From Pedobacter gandavensis (GTDB lineage: Bacteria; Bacteroidota; Bacteroidia; Sphingobacteriales; Sphingobacteriaceae), in NCBI RefSeq assembly GCF_014172405.1, contig NZ_WNXC01000004.1, positions 388,638 to 452,637 of the forward strand: DNA of 64,000 nt, written 5' to 3'. Of this stretch, positions 34,059-43,595 are shown one piece after another. The notes below the pieces were generated by a model that did no database searches, was not told the origin of the DNA, and saw only the letters and a program-made list of their open reading frames with translations. Each line of letters begins with the position of its first letter. Position 1 is the stretch's first letter. A program made the position numbers and the translations under genes.

Positions 34059-35663
34059 TTATGAGGCGTTTTCCACAACTTTAGGGAAGGATGCGAGGAT
34101 TTCAGCACTCGCAAAAGCTTCAAACTGCTTAAAGTTGGCAATAAACTCCTGCGAAAGCTCATTCGCTTTTTGGTCATATTTCTTCTGGTCTTCCCAGGTA
34201 TTTTTGGGCTGTAATATTTCTGATGGAACCCCTGGACAAGCCTCAGGAATCTGTAAACCGAAAACAGGATCTGCGTTGTAACGCTCTTTTTCGAGTTCAC
34301 CTTTCAAGGCAGCAGTAATCATCGCTCGTGTGTACGACAATTTCATTCGTTTGCCGACACCATAAGCTCCCCCACTCCATCCAGTATTAACCAACCAAAC
34401 ATTCACATTGTGCTTTCTCATTTTTTCACCAAGCAGTTCTGCGTATTTAGTCGGGTGTAACGGCAAGAATGCCTTTCCAAAACAAGCGGAAAAAGTAACC
34501 TGAGGCTCTGTCACCCCAGCTTCTGTTCCAGCAACTTTTGCCGTATATCCAGATATGAAATGGAACATGGCCTGTCCTGGTGTCAACTTAGAAATCGGTG
34601 GCAATACTCCAAAAGCATCAGCAGTCAGGAAAAATATATTTTTAGGTACGCCTGCTATAGAAGGCAGGATTGCATTGTCAATATAATGAATAGGGTATGC
34701 TACCCTGGTATTCTCTGTTTTCTCCACATTGCTGAAGTCAACCTCACGGCTTCCAGGGAAATAATTAATATTCTCCAAAAGCGAGCCAAATTTGATGGCA
34801 TTAAAAATCTGCGGCTCCTTTTCTTCCGTTAGGTCCACACATTTCGCATAACAGCCTCCCTCAAAGTTGAAGATCGTGTCTTTACCCCAACCATGCTCAT
34901 CATCGCCGATCAAGCCTCTTTCCGGATCAGCAGAGAGCGTGGTTTTACCCGTTCCTGATAACCCAAAGAAAATTGCAGTATCGCCATCCTTGCCCACATT
35001 TGCAGAGCAATGCATAGAAAGCGTATTTCTTTGTTGTGGTAAAATGAAATTTAAAACAGAGAAGATCCCTTTTTTGATCTCTCCAGTATAACCGGAACCA
35101 CCAATAAGAATCATCTTTTTAGTAAAGTTTAATAGAGAGAAGTTTCCCTGACGGGTACCATCTACCGCTGGATCTGCTAAAAAGCTTGGTGCAGCGATAA
35201 TCGTCCACTCCGGACTATCTGGTAAACCTTCCTCCCCAAATCTTAAGAACATGTTATGGGCAAACAAGTTCTGGTAAGCGCTTTCTGTCACCACTCTAAT
35301 GGTCGTTTTATAACTCACATCAGCGCAGGCATAGGCATCCCTTACGTAGAATTTTTCCTGATTCAGGTGATCAGTAACCTTTTTTAGAAGCGAATCAAAA
35401 TGTTCAGGGCTAAATTTAATGTTGATATCACCCCACCACACTGTGTCCTCTGTCACCTCATCGCAAACAATAAATCTGTCTTTTGGAGAACGACCGGTAA
35501 ATTTACCCGTGTCTATTGCCAATGCTCCGGTATCGGCAAGTGTTCCTTCTCCATTTTTTAAGGCCTCTTCAACCAATTGTGATACATTAAGCTGATACAG
35601 GGCCTGATCTGAATTTAAATTCAAATACCCCAAATCCGGCTTAAGCGTAAGTGCTTTGCTCAT
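34059..35663 (-). CDS. pckA: Phosphoenolpyruvate carboxykinase (ATP)
   Basis: A 534-residue gluconeogenic enzyme converting oxaloacetate and ATP to PEP, CO2 and ADP. Motifs are TGRSPKDRFIV, the HCSANVG region, the P-loop GLSGTGKTTLSADP, GDDEHGW with metal-binding aspartates, and FEGGCYAKCVDL. Length is standard for the ATP-dependent form. It is monocistronic, with a -7 element at 35684-35691 and its own terminator. Confidence 0.97.
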   Translation of the reverse strand: MSKALTLKPDLGYLNLNSDQALYQLNVSQLVEEALKNGEGTLADTGALAIDTGKFTGRSPKDRFIVCDEVTEDTVWWGDINIKFSPEHFDSLLKKVTDHLNQEKFYVRDAYACADVSYKTTIRVVTESAYQNLFAHNMFLRFGEEGLPDSPEWTIIAAPSFLADPAVDGTRQGNFSLLNFTKKMILIGGSGYTGEIKKGIFSVLNFILPQQRNTLSMHCSANVGKDGDTAIFFGLSGTGKTTLSADPERGLIGDDEHGWGKDTIFNFEGGCYAKCVDLTEEKEPQIFNAIKFGSLLENINYFPGSREVDFSNVEKTENTRVAYPIHYIDNAILPSIAGVPKNIFFLTADAFGVLPPISKLTPGQAMFHFISGYTAKVAGTEAGVTEPQVTFSACFGKAFLPLHPTKYAELLGEKMRKHNVNVWLVNTGWSGGAYGVGKRMKLSYTRAMITAALKGELEKERYNADPVFGLQIPEACPGVPSEILQPKNTWEDQKKYDQKANELSQEFIANFKQFEAFASAEILASFPKVVENAS

Positions 35664-35683
35664 AAATAAATAAGTTAGTGAGA

Positions 35684-35691
35684 CAAAGTTA
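35684..35691 (-). promoter_or_regulatory. -7 promoter element of pckA
   Basis: TAACTTTG on the minus strand (35691-35684) matches TAnnTTTG, about 15-20 nt before the pckA ATG. No clear -33 TTTG is seen at the right distance, so the promoter may need an activator. Confidence 0.45.
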
Positions 35692-35771
35692 TACAGATAA
35701 AAAGGTATTATCAGCGCTTTTGCAGGAAAAATTTTACTTATTGTTGTTGGTACACTAACAATAAATACACT

Positions 35772-35796
35772 AAAAATCAGCTGATTACAAATCAGC
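35772..35796 (-). terminator. Terminator of the lipid-kinase/SUI1 unit
   Basis: GCTGATT-TGT-AATCAGC (35796-35780 on the minus strand), a 7-bp perfect stem with a 3-nt loop, followed by TGATTTTTAG. It lies 10 bp after the SUI1 stop. Confidence 0.7.
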
Positions 35797-35806
35797 AGCG
35801 GCTTTG

Positions 35807-36160
35807 TTAGCCTCCAGATTTTTTAACTTTATAACCTTCTTTCTGTAAAAGTAACAAGACCTTATCCCTGAAATCACCCTGGATGAGGATCTCGCCGTCC
35901 TTAGCAGCACCACCAACACCACATTTAGATTTCAGCATCTTTGCCAAAGTTTCCAGCGCATCAGTACTCCCGATAAAACCGGTGACTAAAGTTACGCCCT
36001 TACCTCCGCGATTTTTCCGATCCAACATCACCCTAAGATCTTGTTGATTGGCCGCTAATGGTACATCTTCCACCTCATTGTCCTGCTCATATACAAAAGA
36101 AGGGTCTGTAGAAAACATAATACCACCAAAATCATTCAATACTTTCTTTTTCGCTTTCAT
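35807..36160 (-). CDS. SUI1/eIF1-family protein (YciH-like)
   Basis: A 117-residue protein with the SUI1 fold in its C-terminal 75 residues: LDRKNRGGKGVTLVTGF, LAKMLKSKCGVGGAAKDGEILIQGDFRDKV is the diagnostic block (positions about 75-104). Bacterial YciH resembles eukaryotic eIF1 and can affect initiation fidelity, but it is not an essential bacterial factor. It is 9 bp downstream of the lipid kinase gene and co-transcribed with it. Confidence 0.92.
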   Translation of the reverse strand: MKAKKKVLNDFGGIMFSTDPSFVYEQDNEVEDVPLAANQQDLRVMLDRKNRGGKGVTLVTGFIGSTDALETLAKMLKSKCGVGGAAKDGEILIQGDFRDKVLLLLQKEGYKVKKSGG

Positions 36161-36169
36161 TGCTGTTTT

Positions 36170-37078
36170 TTATGAAATGGGAAGCTTTGCAGCTTCATAA
36201 TCCGGTGTAATGATATTTAAAGATAAAGGCACCATAGAAATGTTCAGTTCTTTACCCATAAAATAAGGCTCGCCATCAATGTGAATTGCATCACTTGCAG
36301 CCCGGACAATCTTGATATCCTTTCCTTGAATAATTTCCACCATCGCCGTTTGATCCGCCGTGCCATTCAACATGTGATAGGCCAATAGTGGTATCTTAAC
36401 CAATGGGAATTTCTTGATGATACACACATCCAATAATCCGTCTGTAATGGATGCATTAGGAGAGATGTGTGCATTGTTACCGTATTGGGATGAGTTTGCG
36501 ACACTGACCACAAAAGCAGTACGCACATATTCCTTACCATCTATATAAATATGGTAGGTCTGGGGTTTATAATTCAGCATTTCTTTGAGACCGAGTTTCA
36601 GGTAGCCAGATAGTCCCCTCGACTTATTCCCAGCGAAAACTGAACTGATGTGCGCATCAAAGCCCATACCTGCCATGTTAAAAAAGCATTTATCGTTAAA
36701 CCTACCCGTGTCAATCACCCTAACCTTGAAATCATTGATCACCTTAATCGCCTGGATGGTCTTCATCGGAATTTTTAAAAACCTCGACAACCCATTTCCT
36801 GATCCAAAAGGAAGTATCCCAAGAATCTTATTTTGCTGCATTACCTTCGTTCCGATCTCATTGATCGTACCATCCCCTCCAACGGCTACAATCACATCGA
36901 AATTCTTACTCGCCGCTTCCTCAGCAATCTCTGAAGCATGGCCTACATATTCCGTGAAGCTGTAATTCGCGTTAAACTTGGAACGGTCCAAATGCGCATC
37001 GATCAATGCTGGAATTTTCAGCTTGTCCTTTCCTCCCGAAATCGGGTTGATAATAAATAAAATATTAGATTTTGACAA
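36170..37078 (-). CDS. Diacylglycerol/lipid kinase family protein (YegS/DgkB-like)
   Basis: A 302-residue soluble lipid kinase. The N-terminal catalytic domain has NPISGGKDK and the nucleotide-binding VAVGGDGTINEIG, then GILPFGSGNGLSRFL. The C-terminal beta-rich domain has DTGRFNDKCFFNMAGMGFDAH and the metal-site DGLLDVCII. Members phosphorylate diacylglycerol or related lipids; the substrate here is unknown. Divergent from metK with a 232-bp gap that holds the metK riboswitch. Confidence 0.92.
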   Translation of the reverse strand: MSKSNILFIINPISGGKDKLKIPALIDAHLDRSKFNANYSFTEYVGHASEIAEEAASKNFDVIVAVGGDGTINEIGTKVMQQNKILGILPFGSGNGLSRFLKIPMKTIQAIKVINDFKVRVIDTGRFNDKCFFNMAGMGFDAHISSVFAGNKSRGLSGYLKLGLKEMLNYKPQTYHIYIDGKEYVRTAFVVSVANSSQYGNNAHISPNASITDGLLDVCIIKKFPLVKIPLLAYHMLNGTADQTAMVEIIQGKDIKIVRAASDAIHIDGEPYFMGKELNISMVPLSLNIITPDYEAAKLPIS

Positions 37079-37116
37079 AACAGTGGTTTAAATACGGTAC
37101 AAAATAATTGATATTT

Positions 37117-37147
37117 TTTGACTATTTGAATATATATAGTAATTTTG
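37117..37147 (+). promoter_or_regulatory. Promoter of metK
   Basis: TTTG (37117-37120), 19-nt spacer, TAATTTTG (37140-37147): an exact Bacteroidota consensus promoter. Transcription would begin near 37153, at the 5' edge of the riboswitch. Confidence 0.85.
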
Positions 37148-37155
37148 CATCATTA

Positions 37156-37225
37156 AAGTGGACTGATTTGCGATGCTATCATCAAAAATAGCGGGATTGC
37201 AACCACGTAAAAAAAAGTGCTAACC
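37156..37225 (+). ncRNA. SAM-II-type riboswitch in the metK leader
   Basis: The sequence follows the SAM-II (SAM_alpha) pattern in order: P1 5' arm GTGG (37158-37161), the conserved CTGATTTG, then GGATTGCAA, P1 3' arm CCAC (37203-37206), an A-rich stretch, and GTGCTAACC at the 3' end for the pseudoknot. Canonical SAM-II RNAs have the same conserved blocks in the same order. An extra 5-bp hairpin, GCTAT/ATAGC with an 8-nt loop (37175-37192), is inserted in the P1 loop. Position just after the promoter and before metK supports SAM feedback control. The ATG is 85 nt beyond the aptamer, so the expression platform is not obvious. Confidence 0.8.
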
Positions 37226-37310
37226 TTATCATACACTTGAATTTACTGCCTGTATTGCAGGATCAGAGGCCATTTTATATAATTGTTTATTACAAAATTA
37301 ATTATTTAAG

Positions 37311-38561
37311 ATGTCATATTTATTTACATCAGAATCTGTTTCCGAAGGTCATCCTGATAAAATCGCAGATCAAATCTCCGACGCACTAATTGATAATTTC
37401 CTGGCTTTTGACGCAGATTCAAAGGTTGCATGTGAAACACTTGTTACAACCGGTCAGGTGATCCTAGCTGGTGAGGTAAAATCAAAGACTTATCTTGATG
37501 TACAGCAGATTGCTCGTGATGTCATCAAAAAAATTGGTTATACTAAAAGTGAGTACATGTTTGAGGCCAACTCATGCGGAATCCTTTCTGCAATTCATGA
37601 ACAATCACAAGACATCAACCAAGGTGTAGATAGAAGCAGCAAAGAAGAACAAGGTGCAGGTGATCAAGGTATGATGTTCGGTTATGCAACCAACGAAACT
37701 GAAGACTATATGCCTTTAGCACTTGATCTTTCTCATAAGCTATTACAAGAACTTGCTGAGCTAAGACGCGAAAATAATGAAATTACTTATTTACGCCCGG
37801 ATGCAAAATCTCAAGTAACACTTGAATATAATGACAACAATAAACCAGTTCGTATTGATGCCATCGTAATTTCGACTCAACATGACGACTTCGACGAAGA
37901 AGCGACCATGCTGGCAAAAATCAAATCTGACCTGGTTTCGATCTTAATTCCAAGAATCATTGCTAAATACCCTCAATACGCGCATTTATTTAATGACAAA
38001 ATTGAGTACCATATCAACCCAACCGGTAAATTCGTAATTGGTGGTCCACATGGTGATACTGGCTTAACTGGTCGTAAAATCATTGTAGATACTTACGGTG
38101 GTAAAGGTGCTCACGGTGGTGGTGCTTTCTCTGGAAAAGATCCAAGTAAAGTAGATAGAAGTGCAGCTTATGCAACCCGTCATATCGCGAAAAACTTAGT
38201 AGCTGCAGGTGTTGCAGAAGAAATTCTTGTTCAGGTTAGTTATGCCATTGGTGTAGCAAAGCCGATGGGAATTTATATCAACACTTATGGTACAAGCAAA
38301 GTAAATAAAACTGATGGTGAGATTGCTTCAATTGTAGAAGGCCTGTTCGACATGCGTCCTTACTTTATTGAGCAGCGTCTAAAACTAAGAAACCCTATTT
38401 ACAGCGAAACTGCAGCTTATGGCCACATGGGTCGCAAAAATGAAACCGTTACTAAAACTTTCAAAACTCCTTATGGAGAAGAAAAAACTGTAACTGTAGA
38501 GCTGTTTACCTGGGAGAAACTAGATTTCGTAGATCAGGTGAAAGCTGCTTTCTCTTTGTAG
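37311..38561 (+). CDS. metK: S-adenosylmethionine synthetase
   Basis: A 416-residue enzyme making SAM from methionine and ATP. Motifs are [21 protein letters not shown] at the N-terminus, [12 protein letters not shown], and the P-loop-like [18 protein letters not shown]. The protein is slightly longer than E. coli MetK (384) owing to an insertion around residues 140-175, common in Bacteroidota. It is monocistronic, with a SAM-II-type leader and its own terminator. Confidence 0.97.
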   Translation: MSYLFTSESVSEGHPDKIADQISDALIDNFLAFDADSKVACETLVTTGQVILAGEVKSKTYLDVQQIARDVIKKIGYTKSEYMFEANSCGILSAIHEQSQDINQGVDRSSKEEQGAGDQGMMFGYATNETEDYMPLALDLSHKLLQELAELRRENNEITYLRPDAKSQVTLEYNDNNKPVRIDAIVISTQHDDFDEEATMLAKIKSDLVSILIPRIIAKYPQYAHLFNDKIEYHINPTGKFVIGGPHGDTGLTGRKIIVDTYGGKGAHGGGAFSGKDPSKVDRSAAYATRHIAKNLVAAGVAEEILVQVSYAIGVAKPMGIYINTYGTSKVNKTDGEIASIVEGLFDMRPYFIEQRLKLRNPIYSETAAYGHMGRKNETVTKTFKTPYGEEKTVTVELFTWEKLDFVDQVKAAFSL

Positions 38562-38586
38562 AACGATAAATCATCATATTGAAAAA

Positions 38587-38618
38587 GGCGCTATTCCATC
38601 AAGGATAGCGCCTTTTTT
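38587..38618 (+). terminator. Rho-independent terminator of metK
   Basis: GGCGCTAT(T)CC pairs with GGATAGCGCC (one bulged T), followed by six T at 38613-38618, 25 bp after the stop. Confidence 0.92.
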
Positions 38619-38690
38619 AATGGCCTAAAGGCCTGTTTTCTGAGAAGACCAGATAAACAAAAAACCATTTCCCTAAACAGATGTTAATTA

Positions 38691-39059
38691 ATGAAACAAA
38701 CATCAATCATTATGGAACAGCCAGTAGAAATGAATACCCTTAGCCAGATCCTGGAAAAATTAAGACTTAAAGGACTGGACAATGAAGTGAAGATGACAGA
38801 TCATGGTAAAATGCAAGGTGTTGGTCTCAATAAAATATATAATCCGGAAGATTTATCCATTATAAAAACCTATCGTTTTGAGGGCGATTCTGATCCCGCA
38901 GATAATTCTGTGCTTTATATCTTAGAAGATAAAGATGGTCAGATTGGCTATATTCTTGATGCTTATGGCATGTATAGCTCTCAGGAGGACCCGGGATTTG
39001 ATGACTTCCTGAAAAAGATCCCTACCGCAGACCGGGATCTTCAGGAACTTTTCAGTTAG
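38691..39059 (+). CDS. Small cytoplasmic protein of unknown function
   Basis: A 122-residue acidic protein with no signal peptide or membrane segment. Its core, IKTYRFEGDSDPADNSVLYIL followed by KDGQIGYILDAYGMYS (about residues 60-95), resembles a family of ~100-residue Bacteroidota proteins that databases label phosphoribosylpyrophosphate synthetase-like, although no PRPP-synthetase motif is present; that name should not be taken as function. The start could also be the ATG at 38712. It stands alone between two terminators. Confidence 0.75.
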   Translation: MKQTSIIMEQPVEMNTLSQILEKLRLKGLDNEVKMTDHGKMQGVGLNKIYNPEDLSIIKTYRFEGDSDPADNSVLYILEDKDGQIGYILDAYGMYSSQEDPGFDDFLKKIPTADRDLQELFS

Positions 39060-39080
39060 AAAACCTATTTTAGAAAATAT

Positions 39081-39106
39081 AAGGCCCATCGATTACGATG
39101 GGCCTT
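39081..39106. terminator. Terminator between the small protein gene and the minus-strand genes
   Basis: AAGGCCCATCG-ATTA-CGATGGGCCTT, an 11-bp perfect stem with a 4-nt loop, in a convergent position. It is followed by an A/T-rich stretch on the plus strand and can act in both directions. Confidence 0.85.
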
Positions 39107-39116
39107 ATTTATACAT

Positions 39117-39206
39117 TTATACTTTTTTATCCATTACACTTATCCAGAATACGATTACCCCATCAATAATCGCTAAAACCAATATTGCCCATTCATATAG
39201 TTGCAT
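39117..39206 (-). CDS. Putative 29-residue single-TM small protein
   Basis: An ATG at 39206-39204 opens a 29-codon frame ending in TAA at 39119-39117. The product has a hydrophobic core of about 20 residues (WAILVLAIIDGVIVFWISVM) with polar MQLYE before it and DKKV after it, a clean single-pass profile with positive-inside C-terminus. It sits in an otherwise empty gap, with its stop 11 bp from a terminator stem. No family is recognised. Small size makes chance possible. Confidence 0.4.
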   Translation of the reverse strand: MQLYEWAILVLAIIDGVIVFWISVMDKKV

Positions 39207-39278
39207 ATATTTATCGTTTTAATAAGTAATAAAAATTAATCCCCTGCCAGGTTTTTATGAGCATAAACTAGATACACG

Positions 39279-41807
39279 CTAATGTTTAGCTATTTCATAA
39301 ATACGTAGTGGTTCCACGGCATTCGTTTTAAAATATAAGGTGTCCACCTTTTTCAACGCAACCTTATCGATCTTAATGTAGTCCCCATTTCCTTCGTATA
39401 ATATAGTCTCCTTACCTTTTTTATCTTTAGAGAAGATGGTTATGGATTCTCTGTTTAGTCTTAAGAGCAGTAGTAAATCTGCCTGCTGAAAGTCTTTTGG
39501 CAGATGCACCAATCTTGGCTCATTTTTAGAAAAAGTGCTATATGTAGCCAAATTACCGTCCAAAACATAAACTCCGTTATCTGCTTCATTTTTAGTCCCC
39601 ACCTCCAATTTAAACATTTTAAGGTATAGATTCTGTGCCTTTTCAGATTTATTCCTAAAACGAATATATCGATCTTTAGTCGCATCAAATGCAGTCGCCA
39701 ATCCTTTCCCTTTTTTTTCTTCTACCGGCAAAACAACCCAGTTTAGCCCATCCGCAGAGCTTTCAAAGCCTCCCCAATTCGTAAGGGTAGCTGACTCCAG
39801 GTTAAACTGTAAGGTTTTAGGCTTTAAATTAGGATGTAGGCGTACGCCAAAGTAATCACCCGCGTTCAGCGTAATCGTCTCCAGTGCAGGTGAAAGCGCC
39901 ACGCTTTGATTTCCAATTTGCAAGGGCTGACTCTTCAACTTGGCATTGTTCGTATAAAGTGCCGTTTGGTCTGAACTCTGAACTGCTGTTCCCGCAGCTG
40001 CCAAACCCTTTCCAGCCGTCATTTGCTGACCTACGGTCAGTAAAACCTCTTTTACGAAAGGTAGCATCACCAATGAGCCTGTTTTAACACCCGGCTGATA
40101 GGGATTAAGGTTCATCTTCTGATCCAATTCCGTCATGCTATCCAGGTAACGCTCTGTCGCCAAGTACTTATCCCATGCCGAAACATACGATTTTTTGTTC
40201 CAGTCATCTGCCAGGTCCATCACTGCCACACCAGCTTTTCCAAGCAGGTAAAACTGTGCCAACCATGGTGTGATCTGTTCGACCAACCTTTTGTTCTGGC
40301 TTTTCAAAGGAATGTCTTTCGACGCAGCGATCATCGCTTCAAATTCCGCTTTAAGTCTTTGCGCATCAGCAGCAGCATATCCCCCTTCTTTTAAAGACTT
40401 CAGAAAGGCGGTGGTATAAGGTATCATCTCCACTGACTCCGTTCTTCTGTAACGGTGCCCATTCGGCCCTGGATCACTGTTGTGGGCATTAAACAATTGA
40501 AAAGCTTCTGGAGCTTCCGGCATAATATAACGATGCGAAGCTAACCATGCTTGTTCTGGCTGATAACTCTTCATATTCCAGGTATACAATGCCACCCCAA
40601 ATATGGCCGTTTTAGAAGGCTCTGCTTTATCCATCGGGTTAGACACGAAACCAGACATCTCATTTTGCGCGTCGATATCAATTCCATAAGATGGGCCCAT
40701 TAATAAGTGATCTCGTACATAATCACTTACCGGGAAATTCCACCATACAAAAGCCGGACGGCGGATGCGTTTATTTACCCATTCCAAACCTTCTTTAGTA
40801 ATGTCAGCAACTACCGTATTTCCAGTCCACATGATGTGAATCGCCGGATCTAACTTTTCACCCAAAATATCAAGGTAAGTTCCAGGTTTCGGATCAGACC
40901 ATCCTTTATTATATTCTGTAGGACACATGATCAATGGTGTCACATCCTTTTTCTTATTCACAAACTGGTACTGAATGTAATTCAATAAGCCAGCCTGTTT
41001 TGCAGCATCCGTACCCACTCCGGAAATGTCATCAAAGAATACCGCAAATGAACGTACGCCAAGACCATACATCATCTCAAACTTCTTAAGTACCGCTGTA
41101 CTGTCCTCCAGATTCCATTTGATGTCTTTTCCAGGATGAATGGCCCATACAAAATCAACGTAATTCTTTTTTGCTTCCTGCACCAACAATTTGATATCTG
41201 CCTCTTCCTTTTCCGGATAATGTAACCTCCAGTTAGGGGAAGAATGGTAAGGATCATCTTTTGGACCATATATATAGGTATTCAATTTCAGCTGACCATA
41301 AAAGCGTAATTGTGCAACACGATCCTGTTGTGTCCATGGATCTCCATAAAAGCCTTCTACTGTACCTCTGAAGGGAACATCTGGATAATCAATCACCTTT
41401 ATAAAAGGAAGTTTAACCTTCCCATTTGCCAACTGAACTAAGGTCTGCGCTGCATAAAAAGCACCCCGATCATCCGCAGCGGTGATTTGAATACCTGTTT
41501 TATTAATGGCTAATTCATAAGCCCCGGAACGCTGGCCGGCAGATTTATTTATTTGAACCTTTACTGGCAATACGTTCTTGCCTCCATCCAATTTTAACAC
41601 CGTACTTAGCAGGCTTTGTAATTCTGGCTTTACCGATCCTGGTTTTACATAAAAAGCCTGTTCTAAAGAAATCGATCCGGTTTCCGTCACCATTTGATGA
41701 GGTTGGGGATAAATCACTACTGGCAGTTCCTGGGCAGTAGCAGCTTTAGTGAGTACACATAAAACAATGGGGATCAGTCGTCTTTTAAAATTTAGCATCA
41801 TATTCAT
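39279..41807 (-). CDS. GH84 beta-N-acetylglucosaminidase, exported
   Basis: An 842-residue glycoside hydrolase with signal peptide (to about residue 25). An N-terminal GH20b-like domain (about 28-140) is followed by the GH84 catalytic barrel: FRGTVEGFYGDPW, NTYIYGPKDDPYH and the catalytic Asp pair D259/D260 in FFDDISG. A helical region and a C-terminal discoidin-like domain (about 650-740) follow. GH84 enzymes remove beta-linked GlcNAc (O-GlcNAcase, hyaluronidase-like) by substrate-assisted catalysis; all visible catalytic residues are intact. It is the last gene of the 11-gene PUL and the only glycoside hydrolase in it. Confidence 0.92.
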   Translation of the reverse strand: MNMMLNFKRRLIPIVLCVLTKAATAQELPVVIYPQPHQMVTETGSISLEQAFYVKPGSVKPELQSLLSTVLKLDGGKNVLPVKVQINKSAGQRSGAYELAINKTGIQITAADDRGAFYAAQTLVQLANGKVKLPFIKVIDYPDVPFRGTVEGFYGDPWTQQDRVAQLRFYGQLKLNTYIYGPKDDPYHSSPNWRLHYPEKEEADIKLLVQEAKKNYVDFVWAIHPGKDIKWNLEDSTAVLKKFEMMYGLGVRSFAVFFDDISGVGTDAAKQAGLLNYIQYQFVNKKKDVTPLIMCPTEYNKGWSDPKPGTYLDILGEKLDPAIHIMWTGNTVVADITKEGLEWVNKRIRRPAFVWWNFPVSDYVRDHLLMGPSYGIDIDAQNEMSGFVSNPMDKAEPSKTAIFGVALYTWNMKSYQPEQAWLASHRYIMPEAPEAFQLFNAHNSDPGPNGHRYRRTESVEMIPYTTAFLKSLKEGGYAAADAQRLKAEFEAMIAASKDIPLKSQNKRLVEQITPWLAQFYLLGKAGVAVMDLADDWNKKSYVSAWDKYLATERYLDSMTELDQKMNLNPYQPGVKTGSLVMLPFVKEVLLTVGQQMTAGKGLAAAGTAVQSSDQTALYTNNAKLKSQPLQIGNQSVALSPALETITLNAGDYFGVRLHPNLKPKTLQFNLESATLTNWGGFESSADGLNWVVLPVEEKKGKGLATAFDATKDRYIRFRNKSEKAQNLYLKMFKLEVGTKNEADNGVYVLDGNLATYSTFSKNEPRLVHLPKDFQQADLLLLLRLNRESITIFSKDKKGKETILYEGNGDYIKIDKVALKKVDTLYFKTNAVEPLRIYEIAKH

Positions 41808-41895
41808 TCGTTTCTTTAAGCTTGTAAAAAGGGTGTCTTTATCAAAATATGGCCCTAGAGATTTCCAGGGCCATACAATAATAACATTTATCGGT

Positions 41896-43575
41896 TTACT
41901 TTAAGAATTCAACCTCAAATTTCGACAGCCACCCGCTTCCATCTACATCCCATACTGGTTTAATCGGTATTTTTAACCAATAATACAATAACGCAGTCAC
42001 ATCTGGCCCTGCGGTAACTACAGAAATTCCATCCATCGATTGTGGAACTCTGCTTACCGGAATATCTGTACCCAATCCTACCCATCTATATGGACCAGTC
42101 ATCTTAAAACTATAACCAACAGGTGCTTTATTCACTAACAATGCCCCGGCACCTTCATCTACCGGCCAGAAACCAGTTAAATTAGCATAATTAGGATGTT
42201 TGGTAATATCTTGTAATGCGATGTTATTTTTAACGGTGGCATCATCTAAAGCAACGTTAAAATACTGTACATCTCCAATATTAAAATCAAGATTGGTTCC
42301 ACCATTGTCCTGATTACGATAACCTATTTTCAAAGGCTCGGTAGTCGTTAAATTTAGAGATCCTGAAATATCGGTCGTCCTGTTAAGGACTCCATCTGTA
42401 TACACTTTGGCCGTTCTTACTGCTCCAACGGTTTTAACGGTGAGTGTTAACGTATGCCATTTCCTATCATTTACAGTAGTTCCGCCCAACAAGCTGGATC
42501 CTCCGCCGTTATTCTTACCCCCAATTACCACCTCCCAATTGCCACCATTATAAATCATGGTCCAACCTGTAGTGGCGTGGCCTCCAACATCTGTACTTTT
42601 AGAGAAAAAACCTGGCCAGGTGGCATTGTTGTTGAACTTCACTTGTACCTGAGTCGTGAAATCTTTATTGGTCCCGCCATCATACAGGCCGTTGTCTTTT
42701 TCAATGACCGCAGCAATTTTTGAGTTATTAAACGCAATGGTATTGAACCCTTTCTTCACCAATGCTTCCGATTTCAGATTTGGATTAGAGCAAACGATAA
42801 ATCCTGCTTTTGGGCTCGTTTCACTTCCTCCGCGATTTGTAGTCACAATCACCAGCCACTCTTCCTTATTGTACTCCTTACGCTTCTTCAAAGCGTCAAG
42901 CACTTCAGCAATATAGCCATCCACTTTAGTCACTGCTGCACTGAAAGTCGGAACATCTGCGGTATAGCCATCTTTTTTACCAGTAGTTTCTACGTCTTGA
43001 AAATTTGCTAAAACGACACTTGGATTGGCGTTTTGAAGTACCTTCAGCACAGAGTCTTTTACACTGGCATCATTACCGGCCAGAACGGGCCTTGCCGCTT
43101 CATTGAAGTACCTATTCAATGTTGGATTGGAAGTAACAGTAACCGTTGTTAAATCTGGTTTTGTCTCTAAAATCCTATATAAAAAATTTGGATAGATGAC
43201 AGAAGTCACATGCTCATCCTCATTTGGCGATGGTCGGAAACTATCTGTAAATACGCGATGCTTATTGGAAGATGTACCCGTCATCAAACTTACCCAGGTA
43301 GGAATCGTACCAGCATTGACATCCGCAATCACCTCATAATTGTATTTACCATTGGCGATCAGACTTCCAATCGTCGCCGGGTTAATCTTCTTCAGCTCCG
43401 CACCAGCCAGTCCATCAATACCGATGATCAAGACCTTCCTGGCATTTGTAGAAGGTAAGGTTCCGTATTCCTCAAAAACCGGAGGAGGATTGTCGTATTT
43501 CTTACAAGCAGAAAATAAAGACACAGTGCTCACTGCCAGGCCTAGAAAAAGTGTTTTTATAATATGATTATTCAT
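41896..43575 (-). CDS. Alkaline-phosphatase-fold + LamG lipoprotein, likely catalytically dead
   Basis: A 559-residue lipoprotein (lipobox FSAC, C24). Residues about 45-270 have the phosphodiesterase/alkaline-phosphatase fold: VLIIGIDG with D54 and GTIPTWVSLMTG with T90 at the nucleophile place. The other metal motifs are altered: the D-x-x-G-H motif reads E196-TT-G199-K200, and the DHG motif reads N247-R248-G. Residues about 310-465 form a LamG/concanavalin-like domain (WPGFFSKS, WHTLTLTV, DGVLNRTTDISG). The remainder resembles DUF4983. Loss of zinc ligands argues for a binding role, for example a surface glycan-binding protein. It has a paralogue two genes upstream. Confidence 0.8.
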   Translation of the reverse strand: MNNHIIKTLFLGLAVSTVSLFSACKKYDNPPPVFEEYGTLPSTNARKVLIIGIDGLAGAELKKINPATIGSLIANGKYNYEVIADVNAGTIPTWVSLMTGTSSNKHRVFTDSFRPSPNEDEHVTSVIYPNFLYRILETKPDLTTVTVTSNPTLNRYFNEAARPVLAGNDASVKDSVLKVLQNANPSVVLANFQDVETTGKKDGYTADVPTFSAAVTKVDGYIAEVLDALKKRKEYNKEEWLVIVTTNRGGSETSPKAGFIVCSNPNLKSEALVKKGFNTIAFNNSKIAAVIEKDNGLYDGGTNKDFTTQVQVKFNNNATWPGFFSKSTDVGGHATTGWTMIYNGGNWEVVIGGKNNGGGSSLLGGTTVNDRKWHTLTLTVKTVGAVRTAKVYTDGVLNRTTDISGSLNLTTTEPLKIGYRNQDNGGTNLDFNIGDVQYFNVALDDATVKNNIALQDITKHPNYANLTGFWPVDEGAGALLVNKAPVGYSFKMTGPYRWVGLGTDIPVSRVPQSMDGISVVTAGPDVTALLYYWLKIPIKPVWDVDGSGWLSKFEVEFLK

Positions 43576-43595
43576 GTTCTGATTTTCTATAATAA

